Assembly: GCA_964392615.1 (NCBI GenBank) | Contig: CAYMRB010000098.1 | Span: 1 to 25,115 of the forward strand | Direction of reading: 5' to 3' | From: CAYMRB01 sp964392615 | GTDB taxonomy: Bacteria > Planctomycetota > UBA8108 | DNA: 25,115 bases | Shown here: positions 8,287 through 17,700 of the stretch, one piece after another | How positions within the stretch are numbered: the first letter of the stretch is position 1 | How the letters are laid out: each line of letters opens with the position of its first letter | Position numbers and translations under genes: made by a program | The notes under the pieces: generated by a model | What the model was told of the DNA's origin: nothing | The model's database searches: none | What the model saw: only the letters and a program-made list of their open reading frames with translations

Positions 8287-9450
8287 TCAGATCGCGATCG
8301 ATCGCACGATGCCGTCCGCGACCGCCATGCCCCGTGGCGGCAGTCGCAGGTGGCCGTCGTCCGTCGACACGAGCCCTGCCGCGCCGAGTTCCGCGATGAA
8401 CGCCGCGTTGCGTGCGGCGAGGTCTACGTCGAACTCGCGCTGGAATGCGTCGAGGTCGAGACCATCGCTCGTTCGTAGTCGCAGCATGAGCGTCTCGAGC
8501 ACGAGGTCATCTCGCGTCAACGTCTCCTGGCCGGCGATGGGTTTCTCGCCCGTCGCGATGCGCTCTTCCCAGCTCGCGAGCTCGCGCTCGTTCCACCATC
8601 GCTCGTCACCGCGATGGGAATGCGAGCCGACGCCCAGGCCGAGGTATGGCGAGTGATCCCAATAGCCCGAGTTGTGGCGCGATCGATGCTCGACTCCGCG
8701 CGCGAAGTTCGACACCTCGTATGCCTCGAAGCCGGCGTCGGCGAGCACCGCGTGCGTGAGCTCGAAGAACTCGGCCTGCGAGGTCTCGGCGAGCTCCTCG
8801 AGACCGCGGTGGTCGCGTCGGAGCGCGAGCGGCGTGCCCTCGTGAAACGTCAGCTGGTAGCACGACACGTGATCGGGCGACAGCGCGATCGCCGCGTCGA
8901 GGCTGCGCCGCCAGCTCGCCGCATCCTGATCGGGCAGGCCGAAGATCAGGTCGAGCGACACCGTGCGGAATCCGGCCTCTCGCGCAAGCTCGACCGCCCG
9001 CCTCGCGCATGCGGCATCGTGTCGACGCCCGAGCCAGCGCAGCTCGTCGTCGTCGAACGACTGCACGCCGAGGCTCAACGTGCCGATGCCGAGGTCGCGC
9101 CACGCGGCGAGCGTCGCGGAGTCGACGTCGTCCGGATTCGCCTCGACGTAGATGCCGGCATTCGCGTCGACCTCGAAGCCCTCACGCACCGCGGTGAGAA
9201 TCGCACCCAGCTCGTCCGGCTGCAGCACGGACGGCGTGCCGCCGCCGAAGTAGACGGTGCGGAAGCGGAAGTCGCTGTCGGTCCAGAGAGCGATCTCGGC
9301 GCGTAGCGAATCGACGTAGCGCGCGCGCGTCTGCGGCTCGGCTATCGTCCGCGCGAAGTCGCAGTACGGACAGATCGTCGCGCAGAACGGGATGTGCACG
9401 TAGAGGCCGGCGTTTCCCGTCGTGCTGCTCTCGAGTGGCGCGGGCGCCAC
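8287..9450 (-). CDS. hemW: Radical SAM heme chaperone HemW
   Basis: The product is 387 residues, the usual length for the family. The radical SAM cysteines are in PFCATICPYCDF (Cys23, Cys27, Cys30), followed by VYFGGGTPS (SAM-binding glycine motif, ~67-74), YVEANPDD, LSLGVQSFDDDELRWLGRRH, LDLIFGLPDQ and YQLTFHEGTPL. These fit HemW, the HemN-like protein that binds heme and passes it to membrane targets, rather than true coproporphyrinogen dehydrogenase HemN. The C-terminal part (ETLMLRLRTSDGLD, LVSTDDGHLRLPPRGMAVAD) matches the HemN C-terminal domain. The GTG start at 9450 lies 7 nt after the lepA stop, and the ribosome site GAGGAG overlaps the end of lepA, so translation is probably coupled. 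The lepA-hemW pair is conserved in several bacterial phyla. The protein is cytosolic with a [4Fe-4S] cluster. Confidence 0.95.
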   Translation of the reverse strand: MAPAPLESSTTGNAGLYVHIPFCATICPYCDFARTIAEPQTRARYVDSLRAEIALWTDSDFRFRTVYFGGGTPSVLQPDELGAILTAVREGFEVDANAGIYVEANPDDVDSATLAAWRDLGIGTLSLGVQSFDDDELRWLGRRHDAACARRAVELAREAGFRTVSLDLIFGLPDQDAASWRRSLDAAIALSPDHVSCYQLTFHEGTPLALRRDHRGLEELAETSQAEFFELTHAVLADAGFEAYEVSNFARGVEHRSRHNSGYWDHSPYLGLGVGSHSHRGDERWWNERELASWEERIATGEKPIAGQETLTRDDLVLETLMLRLRTSDGLDLDAFQREFDVDLAARNAAFIAELGAAGLVSTDDGHLRLPPRGMAVADGIVRSIAI

Positions 9451-9457
9451 GGCGCGA

Positions 9458-11257
<1,800 letters not shown>

Positions 11258-11293
11258 GGCTTCTCGTGAACACTCCTTCGGACGCGGAGCCCC

Positions 11294-11323
11294 CTATCTT
11301 CATCGATTCCGCGGCGTGTTCAA
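11294..11323 (-). promoter_or_regulatory. Possible lepA-hemW promoter (weak)
   Basis: In the gap between the sulfatase stop and lepA, the minus strand carries TTGAAC (11323-11318), then 18 nt, then AGATAG (11299-11294). The -35 is fair (4/6) and the -10 is poor. It would give a leader of about 30 nt. This is a candidate only; read-through from the sulfatase operon is equally possible. Confidence 0.2.
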
Positions 11324-11378
11324 CCAGCAAGCCGGGACGGGATACGCGGTTCCGGTTCCGCCGGCCTCGCGCGCCGCG

Positions 11379-13268
11379 TCAGAACCGCCGTTTTCGCGGT
11401 CCGCGCGCGTCGGTCAGTATCTTGTCGATCAAGCGGCCCGCGTAGCCTCCCGTGCGTCCGGGTGCCTTCTTCGGCTTCTTCGGCAGCTTGCGGACGAGGT
11501 CGGTCAGGCTGCTCGCCTTGTCGTCGAGCTCGTCGATCACCGTCAGCGCGGCCATCGCCGTGAAGACGTCGTAGCGGTCGGTCGAAGCGAGATCGCCCAG
11601 CAGCGGGAGCACCTTGTCGAGATCCTTCGCATCGCCGTACTCGGCGAGCGCCTGGGCCGCGACGACGCGCACATAGGTCGATTCGTCGCCGAGCGCCTTC
11701 GTCAGGTCCGCGTGCGCCTTCTTCACCGCACCGGTCCCGCGCATCAGAAGGCCGAGCGCGCCCCAGTAGCGCACGGCGCTGTCCTCGTCCTTCATCAGAC
11801 CGCGCAGCTCGTCGACGGCGTCCGGGCGCAGCGACGATGCGAGGTCCGCCGCCGCCCAGACCTTCTCGAGCGGGTACTGCTTCGGGTCGTGACCGACCTC
11901 GTACGGCGTGGAGCCTTCGGAGCGCGAGTGGATCTCGCCCTCGGGCAGGAAGCCGACGTCGCGTACGCGGAACACCCACTCGCGGTGCGCCTTGCGCAGG
12001 CGCTCGAGCGCCGCCCGATGTTCGGGAGCGGAGCTCGTCGCGAGGTTGTTCACCTCGTCCGGATCCGCGTCGAGGTCGAAGAGCTCCTCCGCCGGCTTGC
12101 GCTCCCAGAAGTATGTCTTCGGCGGCTGGTGCTTGCCCGCGTCGTAGAGCTCCTTCCAGATGCGCGTCGTCGGCGTCTGGAACATGTAGCCCACGTGCTG
12201 GCCGTAGATCTTGTGCGGCATGTAGTGGCGCAGGTAGATGAACCGCTTGTCGCGAACGACGCGCACCATGTCGTAGCGCTCGTCCATGCGGCCGCGGAAG
12301 CCGTATCCGAACGGCTGCTCCGGCGCGGCGTGCTGGCCGCAGAACGCGTGGCCCTGCATGGTCGCGGGCGGCTTGATTCCCGCGATGCTCAGCACGGTCG
12401 GCGCCAAATCGATGAACCCGACGAGGCGATCCGACTTGCCGCCGGCGCGGTAGCCCTGCGGCGCCAGGTGCGCGAACTTCGCGGGCATGTGGACGATCAT
12501 CGGCACGCGCAAGCCCGAGTTGAACGGCCAGCGCTTCGAACGCGGCATGCCCGAGCCGTGGTCGCCGTAATAGAAGATGATCGTGCTGTCGGCCAGGCCG
12601 TCCTCTTCGAGCTCCTTCAGGATGCCGCCGACCTGCCCGTCCATCTCCGTGATCTTGTCGTAGTACTGCGCCCAGTCCTGTCGCACGGCGGGGTGATCGG
12701 GATGGTACGCCGGCACGCGCACCTTCGCGGGATCGTGCACGGCCTTGTGCGGACGGCGACGGATCTGGCTCTCGTGGCTCGTCCCGATATTGAAGATCGA
12801 GAAGAAAGGCTGCCCGGGCTTGCGGCCGCGCCAATGGCCCTTGCGTCCGCCGGCGTCCCAGATCGTCCCGGTCTTCGCGAGGTTGAAGTCCTCCTTGCTG
12901 CGATTCGACGTGAAGTACCCGGCTTCGCGCAGGATTTGCGGATACATCTTCATGCCATCCGGCAGCCGCGTCATGCTGCGCATGTGTTCCGCGCCGGTGC
13001 TCGGCGGGTAGAGGCCCGAGATGAGCGTCGTGCGCGCGGGAGCGCAGACCGGCGCCGTCGACCACGCGTTGAGGTAGATCATGCCCTTGCGCGCGATTCC
13101 GTCGATGTTTGGCGTGTCGGCGAACTCGTCGCCGTAGCAGCCGAGGTGCGGGCCGTTGTCCTCGCTCGTGACCCACAGGATGTTCGGGCGCTCGGCGGCT
13201 TCCGCGAGCGAGAACGTCGCGAGCAGCGCGTACAGAGCGACCGTCGTCATGGCGGTGCGTCGATTCAT
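11379..13268 (-). CDS. Sulfatase (family S1, formylglycine type) with HEAT-like C-terminus
   Basis: The product is 629 residues with a signal peptide ending near LAEAAE. The sulfatase domain covers ~27-440: metal-binding SEDNGP (Asp37/Asn38), the activation motif CAPAR (Cys75 to Arg79) in which Cys is converted to formylglycine by a maturase not encoded here, GDHGSG (Asp236/His237), and LFDLDADPDEVNNLA as the usual C-subdomain strand. It resembles N-sulfoglucosamine-sulfohydrolase-like planctomycete sulfatases and should remove sulfate from an extracellular glycan. Residues ~485-590 add HEAT-like helices (VRYWGALGLLMRGTG, VRVVAAQALAEYGD), followed by a Lys/Arg-rich tail; this extension is longer than a standard sulfatase. 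The start at 13268 has GGAG 8 nt upstream, and its ATG overlaps the TGA of the upstream esterase gene (ATGA), indicating translational coupling. Confidence 0.95.
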   Translation of the reverse strand: MNRRTAMTTVALYALLATFSLAEAAERPNILWVTSEDNGPHLGCYGDEFADTPNIDGIARKGMIYLNAWSTAPVCAPARTTLISGLYPPSTGAEHMRSMTRLPDGMKMYPQILREAGYFTSNRSKEDFNLAKTGTIWDAGGRKGHWRGRKPGQPFFSIFNIGTSHESQIRRRPHKAVHDPAKVRVPAYHPDHPAVRQDWAQYYDKITEMDGQVGGILKELEEDGLADSTIIFYYGDHGSGMPRSKRWPFNSGLRVPMIVHMPAKFAHLAPQGYRAGGKSDRLVGFIDLAPTVLSIAGIKPPATMQGHAFCGQHAAPEQPFGYGFRGRMDERYDMVRVVRDKRFIYLRHYMPHKIYGQHVGYMFQTPTTRIWKELYDAGKHQPPKTYFWERKPAEELFDLDADPDEVNNLATSSAPEHRAALERLRKAHREWVFRVRDVGFLPEGEIHSRSEGSTPYEVGHDPKQYPLEKVWAAADLASSLRPDAVDELRGLMKDEDSAVRYWGALGLLMRGTGAVKKAHADLTKALGDESTYVRVVAAQALAEYGDAKDLDKVLPLLGDLASTDRYDVFTAMAALTVIDELDDKASSLTDLVRKLPKKPKKAPGRTGGYAGRLIDKILTDARGPRKRRF

Positions 13269-14260
13269 CGGGAGGTCTCCTTGTTCGTCTTCTTCGTCTT
13301 GCGCGCTGCGTCCGCTTCAGGCTTCGCGACCTTCACGGTCGGCGGGCCCTTCAGGTACCCCAGGCTGCCGAGGAACCGGTCCATCGCGCGGACCGTTTCG
13401 ACGTAGGGCTTGCCGCCGCCCCGCCCGAAGTTGAAGAAGCCGTGCTTCGCACCATCGAAGCTGACGAGCTCGCAGCGGTTGCCCGCCTTCTTCATCGCTT
13501 GCGTGAACAGCTCCGCCGTCTTGTACGGCACCGTCGTGTCGGCGGTGCCGTGGAAGATGATCGTCGGCGGGTCGCTCTTGTCGACGCCGTGGATCGGCGA
13601 GATCTTCTCCGGCTCGATGCCCATGCGGTCGCCGATCCACTTCTGGCGGCGCGGATCGAACGGGTTGCCTTCGACCGGCGCGAGGACCAGCGCCGGATTG
13701 AACAGGACGAGCGCGTCAGCGCGTGAGCTCACCGACTTGTCTTCCCCCTTCTCGTCGAGGCCGTCGATGACGCCGCAGCACGCGGCGAGGTGGCCGCCGG
13801 CCGAGCCGCCGCCAGCGGCGATGCGCTTCGGGTCGACGCCGAGCCGCTTCGCGTTCTTGCGGACCCACCGGATCGCGCTCTTCGCGTCGGCGGCGCAGTC
13901 CTTCGCCTTGACGCCGTGTCGCGACGACACGCGGTAGTCGGCGGCCATCGCGACCATGCCGCGCTCGGCGAGATACAGGCAGTGCTGATGGAACTGCTTC
14001 GGCGAGCCGCCGCGCCAACCGCCTCCGAAGAAGAACACGATTGCCGGGCGGCTGTCGATTTCCTTGTGGTCCTTCGGAGTGAAGATCCAGACGTTCAGCC
14101 GCACGTCGCCGATGGTCTTGTAGACCTCGACGCGGGCGCCTTCGAGAGTCGGGGGATAGCCGCGTTGGCGGTCGGCTTGTCGACGGTTCTGTGCGGAGAC
14201 CGCCGACGGAAGAATCGGCAGCAGCAGCGTCAACAGGAGACAGATCGTGCTCGCGCGCAT
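13265..14260 (-). CDS. Secreted alpha/beta hydrolase (BD-FAE / carbohydrate-esterase-like)
   Basis: The product is 331 residues with a signal peptide (LLLTLLLPILPSAVSAQ). The fold is the esterase/lipase type used on acetylated or feruloylated polysaccharide: the oxyanion-hole segment FFFGGGWRGG replaces the common HGGG, the nucleophile elbow is GGGSAGGH, the acid is in HGTADTTVP, and the histidine is in FDGAKHGFFNF. All triad positions are present. The C-terminus ends in a Lys/Thr-rich stretch. The start at 14260 has GAGGAAA at good spacing, and a TAAAAT -10 lies about 33 nt upstream of it. It is the first gene of the esterase-sulfatase operon, whose stop and start codons overlap. I infer that it removes ester groups so that the sulfatase and glycoside hydrolases can reach the glycan. 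The exact substrate is unknown. Confidence 0.93.
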   Translation of the reverse strand: MRASTICLLLTLLLPILPSAVSAQNRRQADRQRGYPPTLEGARVEVYKTIGDVRLNVWIFTPKDHKEIDSRPAIVFFFGGGWRGGSPKQFHQHCLYLAERGMVAMAADYRVSSRHGVKAKDCAADAKSAIRWVRKNAKRLGVDPKRIAAGGGSAGGHLAACCGVIDGLDEKGEDKSVSSRADALVLFNPALVLAPVEGNPFDPRRQKWIGDRMGIEPEKISPIHGVDKSDPPTIIFHGTADTTVPYKTAELFTQAMKKAGNRCELVSFDGAKHGFFNFGRGGGKPYVETVRAMDRFLGSLGYLKGPPTVKVAKPEADAARKTKKTNKETSR

Positions 14261-14292
14261 GACGGTTTCCTCGCGTGGGTGGGGAAGCTGTC

Positions 14293-14321
14293 ATTTTACG
14301 CGCAGTCGAGGGTTGTGCGAC
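14293..14321 (-). promoter_or_regulatory. Probable promoter of the esterase-sulfatase operon
   Basis: On the minus strand TAAAAT (14298-14293) matches TATAAT at 5 of 6 positions, in an otherwise GC-rich region. A weak -35 GTCGCA (14321-14316) lies 17 nt upstream. The predicted transcript would begin near 14286, giving a leader of about 25 nt before the ATG at 14260, with its GAGGAAA ribosome site inside. Confidence 0.45.
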
Positions 14322-14385
14322 AGCCCTGGTCGCGGTTGGCGGAGCGCGCTCGGAGGCGGAGCGAACGCGAGTTTCCGGCTCCGGA

Positions 14386-14613
14386 TCATCCTGCTGGCCT
14401 TTTCCTGGCGGTCTGTCTGACGGCGACGAGCAGCTTGCGTGCGATGGCAGCCTCGCCGAGATGGACGCGCAGGCTTTCGAGGATCGGCTCGAACGCGGGC
14501 GCCGACGCGGGAGACGCGGGAAGTAGCGAGAGTCGATCGAACTCGTCTCCGCCCTTGACAGCCGGAGGCCGCGAGGTGTACCGTCGTCTGTCGCAGCGGG
14601 GTATTCGCAGTAG
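14386..14613 (-). other. Possible coding remnant (no start codon)
   Basis: Between an in-frame TGA (14616-14614) and a TGA (14388-14386), the minus strand reads like a soluble protein end: VKGGDEFDRLSLLPAS, then PAFEPILESLRVHLGEAAIA, then RKLLVAVRQTARKRPAG. The helix LGEAAIARKLLVAV is well formed, unlike the Arg/Ser/Pro-rich translations of the other frames here. There is no ATG, GTG or TTG in frame; CTG is the only candidate. It may be the tail of a decayed gene or chance. I do not recognise the family. Confidence 0.2.
14555..14582 (+). promoter_or_regulatory. Possible promoter for the glycine-rich dockerin protein
   Basis: A consensus -35 TTGACA (14555-14560) is followed after 16 nt by TGTACC (14577-14582), a poor -10 (3/6). 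The leader to the ATG at 14757 would be about 165 nt. The -35 is the only perfect one in this region, but the weak -10 keeps this tentative. Confidence 0.25.
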
Positions 14614-14745
14614 TCAAGGCAAGGTCTCGACGCCCTCGTGAGGCGCGGCGCGAATGCACGTCTCACCCTCGGGCGAAACCGCTAGCGGGGTCGTAGTCTC
14701 CAGCGCGCGGCAGGTCCCCCTGTCGTCGACGCCCTTCCGTGGGAA

Positions 14746-14751
14746 AGGAGG
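14746..14751 (+). promoter_or_regulatory. Ribosome binding site fixing the start at 14757
   Basis: AGGAGG, embedded in AAAGGAGGT, lies 5 nt before ATG 14757. This rules out the earlier in-frame GTG at 14739 and puts a normal signal peptide at the N-terminus. Confidence 0.85.
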
Positions 14752-14756
14752 TCTCG

Positions 14757-17700
14757 ATGCGATCCCGACGAGTCTTCGTCACGAGTGCCCGTTCCGCAGT
14801 CGCCGCATTCTCGGTCGTTCTGGCCGTCACCATCCCGGCCACCGCGCGCGCTCAGGCGGCTTTCGTGCGCGGTGACGTCAACGCCGACGGGCAGCTGGAC
14901 GTCAGCGACCCGGTGTTTCTGCTGCGCTACCTCTTCCAGGGGGGGCTGCGTCCGACGTGCGCCGATGCCGGCGATGCGGACGACGACGGCCGTCTGAGCG
15001 TCTCGGACAGCGTGCAAGTCCTCGCTTACCTGTTCCGGGGCGGCGAGCCGCCACCACCGCCGAACGAGACGTGTGGTCGCGACCCCACCGACGACGCGCT
15101 TGGCTGCGAGTCTCACGCTGCGTGCGTAACGGAGCGCCGCGTCGCGTCGCTGACGGCGTTCACGCTGACACCGAGCGATCGCGGCGAGCACCTGATCTAC
15201 GACGGTCCGCTCGGCTTCCGACGCGACGTGTCATTCGTTCGCCTGTGGGGCCGCGGATTGCTCGATGCGCAGGAGATCGTGCTGTCCGATGCGTTCGGCT
15301 TCGAACAATCGCTGTGGCGGACCGGGCTCGGCCCGATTCAGGAGCATCCGTCGGGACTCGAGTCGGTCGCGTTTCACCTGCACGACGAAGACCGCGACGT
15401 CCGACTGCTCTTCACCGACCCGCGCAGCAGCATGGGGGTCGAGTTCGTGAGCGCACGCACGAGGGAGCGCTCGAACCGCCTCGAAATCCCGGTCGTCGCG
15501 GGCGACGATCCGGGCATCCCGGGCATCCCGGGCATCACGATCAACGCCGTCAACGTCCCGACGCAGCCGACGCTCGGACGCGTATGGATCGAGTACTCGT
15601 GCTACGAACGCGTCATCGACGCCGCGTGGATGGTGCACGTCGACTTCAGCATCGACGGCGGCACGACGTGGTTCCCAGCGCTGTCGGCGGCCGACGAGGC
15701 CGCGAACGACGGTACGAACCAGATCGCCTGCGGCCCGCTCGCGCGGCACGATGGCGACCTCTTCCCGGGTGGCGGCGCCGTGCGAACATTCGTATGGGAC
15801 GCGTGTCGCGATGACGGTTTCCTCGCGTTCAACGACCCCGACGCGCCGCGCGAGTGGGACGTGATGTTCCGGCTGCGCCCGGAGCTCGAGACGGGCCATC
15901 GCGCCTTCTTCGAGCACGTCGTCGAGACGCCGCCCGTGCCGTATGTCTACCTGCCAGGCTGCGCGGGAGGTGACGGCGACGATCCGTTGCGGGCGGCGTT
16001 CGTCGAGTCGTTCGACGATGCGACGCTTCTCGACGTGGACGCGACGAGCGCGCTCTGGAACGCGCCGCCGGACGCCGGCACGCTGCGTGCGGCCCGCATC
16101 GACGCAGGCGATCCGTTCGGCGCCGGCACCGAGAATCTCGTCCTCGCGCCGCGCGTCGATCCGGACGCGCCGCCCGAGGGATTCGTCGAGGAGTACTACG
16201 AGCTCGACACGGACGATCTGTCGTTCACCCACCACGAGCTCGCATTCCGCGTCGACTCGGAGCCCGACGATACCGCGACGCCGATCGAGCTCGCGAACCC
16301 CGGCGCGGACGACGGCGAGCTCTGGCTCGCGCGTCTGACGATCGAGGCGGGCGCACGCGTCGTCGCGACCGGCTCGCGACCGCTCGTCGTCCGACTCGCC
16401 GGCAGCGGCCCGGACACGCCCGACGACGAAGTCGTGTTGCGCATCGACGGCGAGCTCGACCTCAGCGGCGCGGACGGGCAGGGTGGCGGCCACGAGGACC
16501 TGGCCCTGGAGATCGCGGGCGCGGGTGGACGCGGCGGACCGGGCGGTGGCAGAGGTGGAGACGGCGGCCGCGTGACGCTCGAGGGCGCGAACTCGCACGC
16601 GACGCGCCATGAGTCCGCGACGCGCGGCGGCAACGCCGGCGGCGAAGCGGGCGAGAGCTCGCTGCTCGTCAATCCGGATCTGGCTCGGTCGTCCTGGATG
16701 GTCGGCGCGCCGGGCGGCGGCGGCGGCCACGGCGCGGCCGGTCGCGACGGTGACTACGGCACCCCGCCGTCGGTCGCGTTTGGCCCGTTGCGCGTGGGAC
16801 GCGGCGGCGCACCGCGGGGCGAGCCGACCCAGACCGTGTTGACGACGGGCGCGGGCGGCGGCGGCGGCGGGGCGAGCGTCTCACGGCAGATCGCGACCAT
16901 GGATTTCACGGCCGCCGGCGGCTCCGGAGGCGGCGGCGGCGGCGGGGCGCTGCTCGTCGTCACGCGAGGCAGCGTGCGCGTCGACGGCCGGATCGTCGCG
17001 GACGGCGGGGCCGGAGGCGAGAGCGTGCGCGTCAACGGCATCTCGCCGGGGGCACCCGGAGGTGGCGGCTCCGGCGGCGCGATCGTCGTGCGAGCGCTCG
17101 GCGCGGTGCGGGTCGCGTCGTGGGACGGCGCCCAAGTGCTCGGGGGGGCTGCCGGGCAGACCGTCGGCCAGAACGAGACCCCCTTCTTCGCCGGCTGGGG
17201 GGCGCACGGCCGGATCCGGCTGGAGAGCGCCAGGTCCTTCACGCCGGCGCGCGCGCCGCGGCGCAGCGTCGAAACGCGGTTGACCGCGCGCGTGCGCGAC
17301 CAGTTCACGCGCGCCTCGGATCGCCGACTGTCGGTCGAGTCGATCGCGGGTTTTCCGCCGAGCGGCGTCGTGCGCGTCGGCGACGAGGTCATGCGCTACG
17401 GCTCGACGAACGAGGCCTCGCAACGGCTTGAAAACGTCGAGCGCGATCTGGACCGGCTGGTCGAACACCAGGTCGGCGTACCGGTCGTCCTCCTGTCGGC
17501 AAACGTCTTTCCGCCGATCGAGCGGCCGCAGATCGCGGACGACGGTCTCGTCGAGGATGGCGGCCTCTCCGAGTCGGACGAGCCGCCGGCGACCGGGACC
17601 GGCGTCGACGGAGCGCTGCGGCTCCGCTTCGTGCAGGGCGTCGATCCGGAGACCGGCGCGCCGACCATCGATCCGCAGTCCGGCGCGCCGATCTCGCTGT

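Larger units (their letters stand above)
14261..14756. other. Divergent intergenic control region
   Basis: This 496-bp stretch separates the minus-strand esterase from the plus-strand glycine-rich protein. It holds a good -10 for the esterase (14293-14298), a TTGACA for the plus strand (14555-14560), a 10-bp perfect palindrome CCGCTAGCGG (14679-14688) and a strong AGGAGG ribosome site (14746-14751). Several short open frames cross it in both directions. Only one, on the minus strand at 14386-14613, reads like protein, and it lacks a normal start codon. I see no tRNA, no known riboswitch core and no rho-independent terminator in it. Confidence 0.7.

Noticed and set aside
14640..14756. Riboswitch-like leader before the glycine-rich gene
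   Set aside because: A GCGAAACCGCTAGCGGGG stretch briefly recalled a c-di-GMP aptamer, but the other conserved segments are missing.
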